DNA from: Streptomyces sp. Ru62
GTDB taxonomy: Bacteria > Actinomycetota > Actinomycetes > Streptomycetales > Streptomycetaceae
Assembly: GCF_002920615.1 (NCBI RefSeq)
Contig: NZ_PQSU01000006.1
Span: 62,001-126,000 of the forward strand
Reading direction: 5' to 3'
Length of the DNA stretch: 64,000 bases
Below, in pieces: positions 24,622 to 32,805 of this stretch. A program made the position numbers and the translations under genes. The notes beneath the pieces are model-generated. The model did not search any database, was not told the DNA's origin, and was given only the letters and a program-made list of their open reading frames with translations. The stretch's first letter is position 1. Every line of letters begins with the position of its first letter.

Positions 24622-25266
24622 ATGGCGGATGCCGCGGCCGGCGCACCGAAGGCGACTTTGCTTGCCGCGGCTCTGCTGTGCGCCCTGACCGTGCCGGGAT
24701 GCGCCGGCTCGCCGCAACCGTCCGCTCCGCCCGCGAGCGCGACGACGACCGCCGCACCGCACGCCTCCGCTCACGGTGGCGGGGAGAACCAGAGCGGCAC
24801 CGCCACCGCGAACGGCGGCCTCAACGCCACGGACATCGGCTGGATCCAGCTGATGATCGCCATGGACGACCAGGCGCACCACATCCTGCGGCTGACACGG
24901 GGCCGGACCGCCGACAAGGGCCTGCTGGACTGGGCGGCCGACGTCGCTGAGGGCCATCGCACCGAACTCGTCGCTCTGCGGGCCCTGTTGGCGGACGTCG
25001 GCATACCCGACGACAACCCCCACGCGGGTCACGAGATGCCGGGCATGGTCAGCACACGCGAGCTGCGGGCCCTGGAGGCCGCCCGTGGCTCGCAGTTCGA
25101 CCGCCTTCTACGGTCCGCGCTGCGTGAGCACTTCAGGCAGAAACGGATGCTCGCAGCAAGTGTGCGGAAGGCAGATGCCGATCCCGAGGTGAAGAGGGTC
25201 GCGCTGCGTGTGGGGACTTCCGCGTCCGGCGCCCAGCGCCGCATGCCCTCCGCTCCCGGCGAGTGA
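24622..25266 (+). CDS. DUF305 family lipoprotein
   Basis: 214 aa. Lipoprotein signal with lipobox T-V-P-G-C (Cys27), a Ser/Ala/Thr-rich linker to about residue 60, then a four-helix DUF305 domain (I-Q-L-M-I-A-M-D-D-Q-A-H-H, E-G-H-R-T-E, G-H-E-M-P-G-M). Histidine- and methionine-rich segments suggest possible metal (copper) binding, as proposed for other DUF305 proteins. The ATG follows AAGGAG. It may be co-transcribed with the DUF1996 gene 88 bases upstream. Located on the outer face of the membrane. Confidence 0.85.
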   Translation: MADAAAGAPKATLLAAALLCALTVPGCAGSPQPSAPPASATTTAAPHASAHGGGENQSGTATANGGLNATDIGWIQLMIAMDDQAHHILRLTRGRTADKGLLDWAADVAEGHRTELVALRALLADVGIPDDNPHAGHEMPGMVSTRELRALEAARGSQFDRLLRSALREHFRQKRMLAASVRKADADPEVKRVALRVGTSASGAQRRMPSAPGE

Positions 25267-25379
25267 CCAGCGGTACATGACGGTCGCTGCCTTCCTTCCC
25301 AGGGCTTCCCTGTGCTCGCGACGTCCGCACGAATCCGCTCCCGTCACCTGTCGGGTCCCGAGGCGACGGCCTCGCGAGG

Positions 25380-25715
25380 TCAGACGGTCATGACCACTTT
25401 GCCCACCGCGCGTCCCTCTTCGAGGATCCGGTGGGCCCGGGTAGCGTCCGTGATCGGCACGACGCTGTCGACGACGGGGCGGATGAGTCCCGTCTCCACC
25501 ATGGGCCACACCTTCGCCCGTACGGCACGGACGATGTTCGCCTTCTGCTCGTGACCGCGGGCGCGCAGCGTGGTCACCGACACCCTCCAGCGTCGCGCCA
25601 TCAATGCCGCGACGTCCAGCCTGGCCGGGGACACGTCGCCCCCGATCATGACGATGCGCCCGTCATCGGCGAGACAGCGGATGTTGCGGTCGAGACAGGG
25701 GGCGCCGAACCGGGT
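25380..25715 (-). pseudogene. 3' fragment of a quinone oxidoreductase
   Basis: Minus-strand codons from about 25715 read N-I-R-C-L-A-D-D-G-R-I-V-M-I-G-G and continue to V-G-K-V-V-M-T-V at the stop. This is the last third of an NAD(P)H:quinone oxidoreductase of the PIG3/QOR group. No Rossmann motif or N-terminal domain exists upstream. It is not the 3' end of the paralogues at 6178 or 17640. Confidence 0.75.
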
Positions 25716-25807
25716 ACGCGCCGCACGGCATCTGGCCCGGCGGAAGTGCGGGTCAAGCACCGTTACCGCCCGCAGCTGCCCACGCGAGTGGAGTGCCTTC
25801 CACAGGG

Positions 25808-26110
25808 TCAGCCTGCCTTCGGTCCCTTCTGCGTATTCATCTGCTCCCGCTCCGAGGCCCACCGGGCCGTACGGTGCCGCTCCAGCCCCTGCCGCACCGC
25901 CCAGGCAGTAGCCGACACCACACCACTCGCACCGGACGCGGCCATCACGCCGCCGGAGATCGCGTGCAGCCTGGTCTGCTCGGCGGTCAAGGGGTCGGCG
26001 GCAATCTCGTTGTTCCGGTCCGTCCACACCACCGTGTGTCCGGCCGGCGCCCCGGACGGCACTCTGGCCTCATCCGTGTGCGTCGAGCCCGCGCACCTCG
26101 GGGAGGTCGG
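25808..26110 (-). pseudogene. 3' fragment of an Rv1733c-type membrane protein
   Basis: Minus-strand codons read P-A-G-H-T-V-V-W-T-D-R-N-N-E-I, then A-E-Q-T-R-L-H-A-I-S-G-G-V, a short hydrophobic stretch and a basic tail. This resembles the C-terminal third of the Rv1733c family of two-helix actinobacterial membrane proteins. The first helix and most of the extracytoplasmic domain are missing. It sits beside TerC and universal stress genes, where such proteins often occur. Confidence 0.6.
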
Positions 26111-26216
26111 GCCCCCGCCGCTCAGTGTCCGATCACGGACCGGAGGGACAACTTCCGTCTCATGCAGCACACTCGTAAGAAGACTGCCGATCGACCGCGC
26201 TGGAGAGGTCCGAGTC

Positions 26217-27284
26217 GTGCATGACGTACCGCTGTGGTTGTGGATGGTCTTCGCCGTCACCGTGCTGGCGTCGCTGACGGTCGATCTCCTCGCGCACCGG
26301 CGGGAACACGTCATCCGTTTCCGGGAGGCCGCCGCCTGGAGCGGCGTCTGGGTGGGCTTGGCTCTTGCCTTCGGCGCCCTGGTGTTCGTGGTGGTCGGCA
26401 CGGCCGCCGGAGTCGAGTACACGACCGCGTGGCTCTTGGAGAAGAGCCTGTCGGTCGACAACCTCTTCGTCTTCGCGCTGATCTTCGGCTACTTCAAGGT
26501 GCCGCGCGCCTACCAGCACCGCGTACTGTTTCTCGGCGTCCTCGGTGCCCTCGTCTTCCGCGGCATCTTCCTGGCGGCCGGTGTGGCCGTGGTCAGCCGC
26601 TTCACAGCCGTCCTGTTCGTCTTCGCGGCGATCCTCTTCTACAGCACGTACAAGATCCTCCACGAGGAGGACGACAGTTTCGACCCCGGCCAGAGCATCG
26701 CCGTGAAGCTCCTTCGCAAGATCGTCCCCGTGCGCGACGAGTACGCGGGGACGCACTTCTTCGTGAAGGAGGCCGGGAAACGCGTCGCCACGCCGCTGCT
26801 CGCCGTCGTCGCCGCGATCGAGGCCGCCGACCTGGTCTTCGCCGTCGACAGCGTGCCCGCCGTGCTGGCCGTCAGCAGTGACGCCTTCATCGTCTACACC
26901 AGCAACGCCTTCGCCATCCTCGGCCTGCGCGCCTTGTACTTCATGCTCGCCGGTCTGCTGGATCGCTTCCACTACCTCAGCAAGGGCCTGGCGCTCATCC
27001 TCGCCTTCATCGGTGTCAAGCTCGTCCTGCAGGCGTCCCACAAGACCATCAGCACCGCCGTCCCGGAGATCCCCTCACTCCTCAGCCTTGTCGTCATCGT
27101 CGTCGTCCTCGCCGTTTCGGTCGGGCTGAGCGTGGCCCGTCCCATCCCGTCCGGCCCCGAAGATGACCGTCCCTGGTCCGGCTCCGGTCCGGCTCCCGAC
27201 TCTTCTCCCGCCGAGAAGGCTCGCGCGACCGACCCCGATCCGCCGGTCCATCGGCACGGCGCCGGGCAACCGCCTGACGCATGA
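26217..27284 (+). CDS. TerC-family integral membrane protein
   Basis: 355 aa with about nine transmembrane helices. The family motif E-K-S-L-S-V-D-N-L-F-V-F lies near residue 75. The second acidic element E-A-A-D-L-V-F-A-V-D-S-V-P-A lies near 200; the acidic residues in both are thought to bind metal. TerC-like proteins are linked to tellurite resistance and manganese export. The C-terminal 45 residues form a hydrophilic proline-rich tail. The GTG at 26217 follows GAGAGG. The longer frame from 25431 runs over two gene relics and is rejected. Confidence 0.88.
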   Translation: MHDVPLWLWMVFAVTVLASLTVDLLAHRREHVIRFREAAAWSGVWVGLALAFGALVFVVVGTAAGVEYTTAWLLEKSLSVDNLFVFALIFGYFKVPRAYQHRVLFLGVLGALVFRGIFLAAGVAVVSRFTAVLFVFAAILFYSTYKILHEEDDSFDPGQSIAVKLLRKIVPVRDEYAGTHFFVKEAGKRVATPLLAVVAAIEAADLVFAVDSVPAVLAVSSDAFIVYTSNAFAILGLRALYFMLAGLLDRFHYLSKGLALILAFIGVKLVLQASHKTISTAVPEIPSLLSLVVIVVVLAVSVGLSVARPIPSGPEDDRPWSGSGPAPDSSPAEKARATDPDPPVHRHGAGQPPDA

Positions 27285-27329
27285 CGCCCGGGCCGGAATG
27301 CGTTCCCCTGTGCATCCCTGCACGACCCG

Positions 27330-27409
27330 ATCAATCCAAAATAATCCACAAGAGACACTAAAAGGCTTGTAAAGTATCGACAGGGGTACATAAGGGCGCA
27401 AGCTAGGCG
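27330..27409 (+). promoter_or_regulatory. AT-rich promoter region before the stress gene
   Basis: An unusually AT-rich island for this window (AATCCAAAATAATCC and AAAAGGCTTGTAAAG). A TTGTAA at 27367-27372 and TACATAAG nearby could form a promoter. No DosR-type palindrome is evident. Confidence 0.4.
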
Positions 27410-27418
27410 GTGGACGCA

Positions 27419-28303
27419 ATGACGCTGCCTGTAGTCGTGGGCGTCGACGGATCAGAAAGCAGCCTGTGCGCGATCGACTGGGCCGTGGGCCAGGCGGCCC
27501 TGCACCGCTTGCCACTGCGCCTCGTGCACGCCTCCCTGTGGGAACGCTATGAGGGACCCGCCGCCTTCACTCACTCCGCAGAGGCCGCTTTCGAACACCG
27601 GCTCGTCCAGGAGATCCTCAACCATGCCACGGACCGGGCCCGGGAAAATCACCCGGGTGTGAAGATCGCAGGCGAGATCGTTCCCGAGGACGCCCAGGCA
27701 GCCCTTCTGCGGGAGGCCCGACGCGCCACCGCCGTGGTGACAGGCTGCCGGGGCAGAGGACCGATCGCCGGTGCGCTGCTGGGCTCGGTCAGCCGTTCCC
27801 TGGTGATGCGCGCGCCCTGCCCAGTGGTCGTCGTGCGCGGCATCCCGAGGAACCCGCCGGGTGACCGGCCCATCGTCGTGGGCGTGGGCGACACCGCCGG
27901 CAGCACCGTGGTGGTCCGCTTCGCCTTCCGAGAGGCCGAGGCCCGACACTGCCCGCTGCACGTCGTACGTGCCTGGCACCGTCCCGCGCACAGGCCCCCA
28001 GCACATCCACTGCTCGTCGGGAGCCCCGCACACGAACACGAGGAGCGGGCAGCCGCCTTGCTCGACGACGCCCTGCGCGACGCGGAACGCGAGCATCCCG
28101 GCGTGCCGGTCCATTGTGTCGTCGCCGAGGGCCCCGCCGTCGACGTACTGCTCGCTCACGCCGCCACGGCCGACCTCCTCGTCCTGGGCTCCCCTCGACG
28201 GCACGGGCCCCTCCGACCGCCCCTCAACGGCGTGACACAGACCGTGCTCCGGCACACCGACTGCCCGGTCGCCGTGGTGCCACCACGTACAACCAGCATG
28301 TGA
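27419..28303 (+). CDS. Universal stress protein, two tandem Usp domains
   Basis: 294 aa with two UspA-like domains (about 5-145 and 153-293). Each starts with a P-V-V-V-G-V-D-G or P-I-V-V-G-V-G strand. Domain 1 ends with the nucleotide-binding G-C-R-G-R-G..G-S-V-S; domain 2 has a weaker version (G-S-P-R-R-H-G..G-V-T). Tandem Usp proteins in actinobacteria bind ATP and respond to hypoxia or stationary phase. The ATG at 27419 is preferred for matching the family N-terminus; a GTG at 27410 is possible. It lies downstream of TerC with its own AT-rich promoter. Confidence 0.88.
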   Translation: MTLPVVVGVDGSESSLCAIDWAVGQAALHRLPLRLVHASLWERYEGPAAFTHSAEAAFEHRLVQEILNHATDRARENHPGVKIAGEIVPEDAQAALLREARRATAVVTGCRGRGPIAGALLGSVSRSLVMRAPCPVVVVRGIPRNPPGDRPIVVGVGDTAGSTVVVRFAFREAEARHCPLHVVRAWHRPAHRPPAHPLLVGSPAHEHEERAAALLDDALRDAEREHPGVPVHCVVAEGPAVDVLLAHAATADLLVLGSPRRHGPLRPPLNGVTQTVLRHTDCPVAVVPPRTTSM

Positions 28304-28369
28304 GGGCCACCCACAGGGAGGCCGTGGTCAACACCCTGGGTGGGCTCGCGGAGGAATCGGGCGGGTGGG

Positions 28370-28790
28370 TGCGCCCGACGCGTCAGCACATCACGCGGGG
28401 TGTTTCGCGGGAAGTCCGGTCGGCATCTGACGGCCCTCGGCGTCTCCCTCGGCACGTACTCGGCAGCCCTTCTCACCCGCGCCCAGCTCAATCCGGAGCC
28501 GGCCTGGACCGATGTCTTCGCACCGGTTTCACGGTCGCTCTGCTGATCCGTGAGCTTGCCTTCCCTGGTCCAGCCACCGGCGACCGGGGCGCAGCCGCCG
28601 TCCTCGTCGCTTCCGTCGTCTCGGCCACGCTCGCCGGTCTGCTGCCGCGCCGCAGCAACGCGGTCCACCGGCGCCTGTCCGCGGAGGAGGATCTCGACGC
28701 GGACGCCGATGGCATCCCCGGCATCCACCGGCGGCACTCCCTCCAGCCCGCGGCGGAGCGGCAGGACGGGCGGCCGGAATCGCATCCCGT
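28370..28790 (+). pseudogene. 3' fragment of an NhaA-type Na+/H+ antiporter
   Basis: In one frame codons read Y-S-A-A-L-L-T-R-A-Q-L-N-P-E-P-A-W-T-D-V. After a shift near 28530, another frame gives T-G-F-T-V-A-L-L-I-R-E-L-A-F and then R-R-S-N-A-V-H-R-R-L-S-A-E-E-D. These correspond to the last two or three helices and cytoplasmic tail of NhaA antiporters. The N-terminal two thirds are absent. Not functional. Confidence 0.75.
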
Positions 28791-28792
28791 CC

Positions 28793-28900
28793 TCAGGCCA
28801 GGACGAAGCGGCGCAGCCGCACATGGCCGAGGGAGACGGGCACGGTGACGACCGTGACAACCAGGCCGGCCCAGTGGGGTGAGGGGTCCCCCGAACAGCA
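28793..28900 (-). pseudogene. Possible C-terminal membrane-helix fragment
   Basis: Minus-strand codons read P-H-W-A-G-L-V-V-T-V-V-T-V-P-V-S-L-G-H and end R-L-R-R-F-V-L-A before a stop. This is one transmembrane helix with a basic tail, typical of a membrane-protein C-terminus. No upstream part is found. Family not identified. Confidence 0.35.
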
Positions 28901-28941
28901 CCGGTGCGTGGTGGCCGCCCGCCGCGGCGGGGGACAGACCG

Positions 28942-29616
28942 TCACCCCCGCCCCGTGGGAGCGAATGGTCCGTGGAGTGCCGCCCATTGCAGGAGCAGGA
29001 TGGTCTTGCCGTCGACGATGCGTCCGTCGCGGGTCATGGCGAGGGCGTCGGCGAAGGGCAGTTCGAGGACCTCGATGTCCTCGCCGTCCTCCTCCAGCCC
29101 GCCGCCGGTTCCGGTCCGGTCGGCCGGGGTGTAGGGGGCGGCGAAGAAGTGGAGGCGTTCGGTGACGGAGCCGGGGCTCATGTAGGCGTCGAGGACGTGG
29201 GTGAGCGGGCCGAGGGTGACGCCGAGTTCCTCGGCGCTCTCCCGGCGGACGGCGGCGGGCGGGTCTTCCGCGTCGAGCAGTCCCGCGGCCGCCTCGATGA
29301 GCATGCCGTCGGGGTGGTCGTTGACGTAGGCGGGGTAGCGGAACTGGCCGGTGAGCAGGACGCAACCGCGTCCGGTGTCGTAGGGCAGGACGACGGCTCC
29401 GTTGCCGCGGTCGTAGGTCTCGCGCTGCTGGGTCTGCCAACGTCCGTCGCGGCGGCGGTAGTCGAACGTGGTGCGGCGCAGGACGTGCCAGCCCTGGGAG
29501 GTCAGCTCGATGTCGCGGACCACGACGTCGGGGTTGCGGTCCAGGCCGCGTCCGGCCTGGTCGAGGCCGGTGCGGCCACGGTGGTCGGGGATGTCGATGC
29601 CGGGGCGGGCGGTCAC
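28942..29616 (-). CDS. NUDIX hydrolase (NudK-like nucleotide-sugar pyrophosphatase)
   Basis: 224 aa with a NUDIX domain across residues 60-210. The box is G-L-L-D-A-E-D..R-R-E-S-A-E-E-L-G (about 110-131), one residue tighter than the textbook spacing but keeping the R-E..E-E catalytic core. The following S-P-G-S-V-T-E motif is typical of ADP-ribose or GDP-mannose pyrophosphatases. The GTG start at 29616 overlaps the TGA of the upstream gene (GTGA), so the two are translationally coupled. Likely a cytoplasmic house-cleaning or NAD-related enzyme. Confidence 0.85.
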   Translation of the reverse strand: MTARPGIDIPDHRGRTGLDQAGRGLDRNPDVVVRDIELTSQGWHVLRRTTFDYRRRDGRWQTQQRETYDRGNGAVVLPYDTGRGCVLLTGQFRYPAYVNDHPDGMLIEAAAGLLDAEDPPAAVRRESAEELGVTLGPLTHVLDAYMSPGSVTERLHFFAAPYTPADRTGTGGGLEEDGEDIEVLELPFADALAMTRDGRIVDGKTILLLQWAALHGPFAPTGRG

Positions 29617-29996
29617 GCGGCCTCCTGCGGGGTGCGGTGCGGGATCTCGTCGACGTGGTGGTAGACGGGCAGGCCGCGGCGGCGGGCGATGGCGACGTCC
29701 TGGTCGGCGCCGGTGGAGTCGCCGGGGAGTCGGAGCACGGCGTCGCAGTGGGCGAGCAAACGGTCGGCGGTCGGGTAGAGCACCTGGTCGGCCAGCGGGT
29801 CCGTGGGGCCCGCGCCGGCGGAGTGCAGCACGGGCAGGGCGATCCACTCCCCGATCACCGGGAGGTGCCCGGCGGCGAACACGGGCCAGGCGGCGGCTTC
29901 GAGGCGGGCCAGGTTCGCGGCCATGGCCTGCGGGTCGCCGTCGGTGCCGGAGCGGTAGGGCCCGGCTATGAGGATCAGCATCGGCTTGTCGGTCAT
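29613..29996 (-). CDS. DUF4406-type protein (deoxyribosyltransferase-like)
   Basis: 127 aa. It opens with I-L-I-A-G-P-Y-R-S-G, then an N-L-A-R-L-E-A-A helix and G-H-L-P-V-I-G-E-W, the pattern of DUF4406 and other nucleoside 2-deoxyribosyltransferase-like folds. A conserved acidic loop G-D-S-T-G-A-D-Q-D-V follows. The ATG at 29996 lies only 48 bases from the divergent DeoR gene. It is coupled to the NUDIX gene by a four-base overlap, which suggests a joint role in nucleotide or NAD-derivative turnover under DeoR control. Confidence 0.78.
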   Translation of the reverse strand: MTDKPMLILIAGPYRSGTDGDPQAMAANLARLEAAAWPVFAAGHLPVIGEWIALPVLHSAGAGPTDPLADQVLYPTADRLLAHCDAVLRLPGDSTGADQDVAIARRRGLPVYHHVDEIPHRTPQEAA

Positions 29997-30044
29997 GACG
30001 GCTACACTACATGCAGAAACGTGCAAGAACAGGAGAGAGTGTGC

Positions 30045-30803
30045 ATGCTGGCTGCTGAACGTCGCGACCACCTGCTCGGTCTGCTCGCCCGCGAGGGCAA
30101 GATCGTCGCCAAGGATGTCGCCGCCCGGCTGGGCATCTCCGAGGACAGTGTGCGGCGCGACCTGCGCGACCTCGCCGCCGAAGGCCTGTGCCAGCGCGTC
30201 TATGGCGGGGCGCTGCCTGTTTCGCCGGCCATTGCGGACTACGCCGCCCGGCAGTCCGTGGCTCCGGACGGCAAGCGGAAGGTCGCCGCGGTCGCTGCCG
30301 GGCTGCTGCGGCCGGGCGGTGCGCTGATCCTCGACGGCGGCACCACCGCGCTCGCCGTCGCGCGCGCACTTCCGCACGATCTTGCATGCACCGTGATCAC
30401 TCACAGTCCGACGATCGCCGCGGCACTGCTCGACCATCCGCTGGCGGAACTCTTCCTGCTCGGTGGCCGCCTCTTCAAACACTCGGCGGTCGCCTGCGGT
30501 GCGGCGGCCGTCGAGGCGGCACAGAACGTCTCCGCCGACCTCTGCTTCCTCGGCGTCACCGGCGTCCACCCCGAAGCCGGTCTGACCACCGGTGACGCCG
30601 AGGAGGCCGCGATGAAACGCGCCCTGGCCGCCCGGGCCGCGGAGACCTACATTCTCGCCTCGTCGGAGAAGATCGGTACGGCCTCGCGGTTCCGCGTCCT
30701 GCCGTGGGAGAAGGTCAGCGGTCTGATCACCGATGCCGGCCCCCACGACACGGTCGTCGAGCAGGTCAGGACGCTCGGTGTCGAGGTGCTGGCAGCCGGC
30801 TGA
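30045..30803 (+). CDS. DeoR-family transcriptional regulator
   Basis: 252 aa. N-terminal DeoR helix-turn-helix (V-A-K-D-V-A-A-R-L-G-I-S-E-D-S-V-R-R-D-L near residues 21-40) and a C-terminal sugar-phosphate-isomerase-like sensor domain with the L-D-G-G-T-T-A phosphate-binding loop and T-G-D-A-E-E-A-A-M-K-R. Effectors of the family are usually phosphorylated sugars or nucleosides. The ATG at 30045 follows AGGAGAG. It is divergent from the DUF4406/NUDIX pair; the 48-base spacer contains ATGCAGAAACGTGCAAG, a possible operator. Confidence 0.88.
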   Translation: MLAAERRDHLLGLLAREGKIVAKDVAARLGISEDSVRRDLRDLAAEGLCQRVYGGALPVSPAIADYAARQSVAPDGKRKVAAVAAGLLRPGGALILDGGTTALAVARALPHDLACTVITHSPTIAAALLDHPLAELFLLGGRLFKHSAVACGAAAVEAAQNVSADLCFLGVTGVHPEAGLTTGDAEEAAMKRALAARAAETYILASSEKIGTASRFRVLPWEKVSGLITDAGPHDTVVEQVRTLGVEVLAAG

Positions 30804-30896
30804 CGGCCACGCGCGTGGGCGGGGGCGGCGGGGCTCTCCCCGGCTGCGGGAGGGAGGGCAGGACGGTAACGACTCGGCACTTCCCGGGCGACCTCG

Positions 30897-31310
30897 CCCG
30901 ACGGCGGGCATGTCGACGTCACCCTCAACCCGAGAGCGGCAAGGTCTACGTCCGCGCGGACGACGCCAAGAGCGGCGCGCGCACCCAGCACGGTGCCGAC
31001 AACGCCAAGAGCGGCGCGCGCCCGCAGCACGGCGCCGACAAGGTCGTCCTCAACGTCCTCGACCGGGCGAAGGAGGCCGTGCCGAAGGAGAAGCCCTACG
31101 CGTTCGTCGGCTCGCGCGGCGACGAGGTCTGGCTGCTGCCCCAGGCCGTCATCGGCAGGCACGTCCACGGCGGCATGGACCCGCATGCGTGGGAGGACGT
31201 CGCCAACGCCCAGGAGGTCGCCCGCACGCCGGCGGCCATCCCCACGGAGAACCACGAACTGATCACCGCGCATGACGCCCTCGGCTACTTGTGCCGTCCC
31301 GCAATGTTCG
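30897..31310 (+). pseudogene. Chimeric relic of an anchored-repeat ABC transporter system
   Basis: One frame joins pieces of two proteins. The first part (G-H-V-D-V-T-L-N, then F-V-G-S-R-G-D-E-V-W-L-L-P-Q) matches the repeat domain of actinobacterial surface-anchored proteins. The second (G-M-D-P-H-A-W-E-D-V-A-N-A-Q, then E-L-I-T-A-H-D-A-L-G-Y-L) matches a ZnuA-like metal-binding protein with an internal deletion. These two types are neighbours in anchored-repeat ABC loci. There is no signal peptide or start. Inside is an exact-length 13-residue tandem duplication (30965-31042). Confidence 0.65.
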
Positions 31311-31351
31311 TGCGGAACGGCGTCGGGGGCGGCTACCGACCGGCGGTGAAG

Positions 31352-31900
31352 TCAGTCCAGGCCGGTCGCCCATGCCGTCAGTGCGGCGAAGTCATCGATG
31401 GCGAGGCCGCATCGGGGGTCGATCCGGTGCAGTAGGGCGGGACCGTCGTGGTGTTCCTCCACCCAGGCACGATCGGCCTGTGTGATCTCGTCGTCGATCC
31501 AAGCGAACGCACGGCCTTTCGCCCACGCGACGATCTCCGGCGTCTTCCAGAACACACCGCCGCCGGGCTGGGTCCGCGGCGAGGTCCAGGGAATGAAGGG
31601 CAGCTCGGGCAACCCCAGAACTGGCGCAATGAAAACGTTGGCTTCCTCCTCCCACGTCGTCGCCCACACCAGGTCGAAGGGAAGGGCATCCAGCGCCGGG
31701 CCGTGATCCGGGTTGAGCCACACCCGCAGCGGCTTCACGGGCGCGTTCGGCAGCCCCCACTCCGTCAGCCGCCGCCGCTCGGCGGCCTCCCAGCGAGGCG
31801 TCAGCAGGCGGTGCGTCTGATAGCCCTCGGGCCGGCGGTGCGGCTTTGCGGCATACGGATTGAGCGGTCCGTCCACATCCACCAACAGCACTGGGCGCAC
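31352..31900 (-). CDS. HAD-like protein (HAD_SAK type)
   Basis: 182 aa. It starts with V-L-L-V-D-V-D-G-P-L-N-P-Y, a HAD motif I with the nucleophile D-x-D, as in the HAD domain of Swiss-army-knife RNA repair proteins and many stand-alone Streptomyces proteins. Later W-A-T-T-W-E and W-I-D-D-E fit motifs II and IV. The GTG at 31900 follows AAGGAGG. Probably a cytoplasmic phosphatase or nucleotidase of unknown substrate. No operon partner. Confidence 0.75.
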   Translation of the reverse strand: MRPVLLVDVDGPLNPYAAKPHRRPEGYQTHRLLTPRWEAAERRRLTEWGLPNAPVKPLRVWLNPDHGPALDALPFDLVWATTWEEEANVFIAPVLGLPELPFIPWTSPRTQPGGGVFWKTPEIVAWAKGRAFAWIDDEITQADRAWVEEHHDGPALLHRIDPRCGLAIDDFAALTAWATGLD

Positions 31901-32233
31901 CAGCTCATCCTCCTTGGTTCTACGTCGCACGGTATGGGCCGAAGACGAGACCGCCCACCGAAATTCCGGCACGTGGGGATCATGGAGTGGGTCGTGCGAC
32001 GGCCTCGGGAACTCGCGGCAGGCTTCGGCGTGCGTCGACCGACCGGGCCACCGGGCGTGAGGAAGCGGTGAAAGCAGTCCTGCGCACGTGCAGTTCGGCC
32101 AGTGTTGAGCTCAGGATTTCCGGGCGAGGCCGATTGCTGCTGAGAACACGGTGAAACGCCTTACGCCTGCTGGAGTGCTGACCGCCATCCGGTCATCGCC
32201 CCTCACTGCACCGCACCGATGGCCGAAGTGCGC
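31901..32233. other. Intergenic, no gene
   Basis: No supported coding sequence. It contains the promoter side of the HAD-like gene and the 3' flank of the HxlR gene. Confidence 0.5.
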
Positions 32234-32749
32234 TCAGCTCTGACTGGCTTCATGAGATGTGCTCGCCGTCGCGTACTGCACCGGGCCGGACTGGTCCCAG
32301 CCGGGGGTGAGCTCCTCCCGGTGGATGTCCTCGCCATGGACCCGCTCACCGCAGGTCTCGCAGACCGTCTGGGTGACGAGTTCGTGGTCGCGGTGGAGGA
32401 GTCGGCTGGGCGGCGTGGTGACGGCCCAGCGGTCGCCCCAGCCGATGAGCTCACGGGTGATGCCCCCCAGATCGCGCCCCGCTTCCGTCAGGTAGTAACC
32501 GTTGTGGCGTGCGTCGTCCGGCAGCGGGCGCCGTTCGAGGACACCGCTCTCCACCAGCGCCTTCAGGCGTGCCGCCAGGCGGTCTGAGGGGGCTCCGGTG
32601 TTCCTGGCGATCTGCCGGAACCGATGGTTGCCGAGCATGACCTCGCGGATCGCCGGCAGAGCCCATCGGTCACCGATGACCTGCAGGGCGGCGGCGAGTG
32701 AGCAGGGGCGTCCGGTCATGTCCTGGGGATCTATGCGCGTGGTCACCAC
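32234..32749 (-). CDS. HxlR-family transcriptional regulator
   Basis: 171 aa from GTG 32749 (ATG at 32719 is an alternative). The HxlR winged helix covers residues 14-115: C-S-L-A-A-A-L-Q-V-I-G-D-R-W, then F-R-Q-I-A-R-N-T-G and the wing R-H-N-G-Y-Y-L-T-E-A-G. The C-terminal part carries C-E-T-C-G, a possible zinc knuckle or redox pair. It is divergent from an MFS exporter with a palindrome between, so it probably represses the pump and itself in response to a drug, electrophile or quinone. Confidence 0.87.
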   Translation of the reverse strand: MVTTRIDPQDMTGRPCSLAAALQVIGDRWALPAIREVMLGNHRFRQIARNTGAPSDRLAARLKALVESGVLERRPLPDDARHNGYYLTEAGRDLGGITRELIGWGDRWAVTTPPSRLLHRDHELVTQTVCETCGERVHGEDIHREELTPGWDQSGPVQYATASTSHEASQS

Positions 32750-32768
32750 CCCATTGTCTCTCTGGCTG

Positions 32769-32783
32769 GTTTGATTTCCAAAC
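32769..32783. promoter_or_regulatory. HxlR operator candidate
   Basis: GTTTG-ATTTC-CAAAC is a perfect 5+5 palindrome in the HxlR/MFS spacer, with another GTTTGG nine bases to the right (about 32792-32797). It overlaps the likely promoters of both genes. Confidence 0.65.
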
Positions 32784-32805
32784 TCACCTGTGTTTGGCTT
32801 GCCAC

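Noticed and set aside
25431..26216. Upstream in-frame extension of TerC by 262 codons
   Set aside because: The extension overlaps two minus-strand relics, lacks domain content, and a good GTG with GAGAGG exists at 26217.
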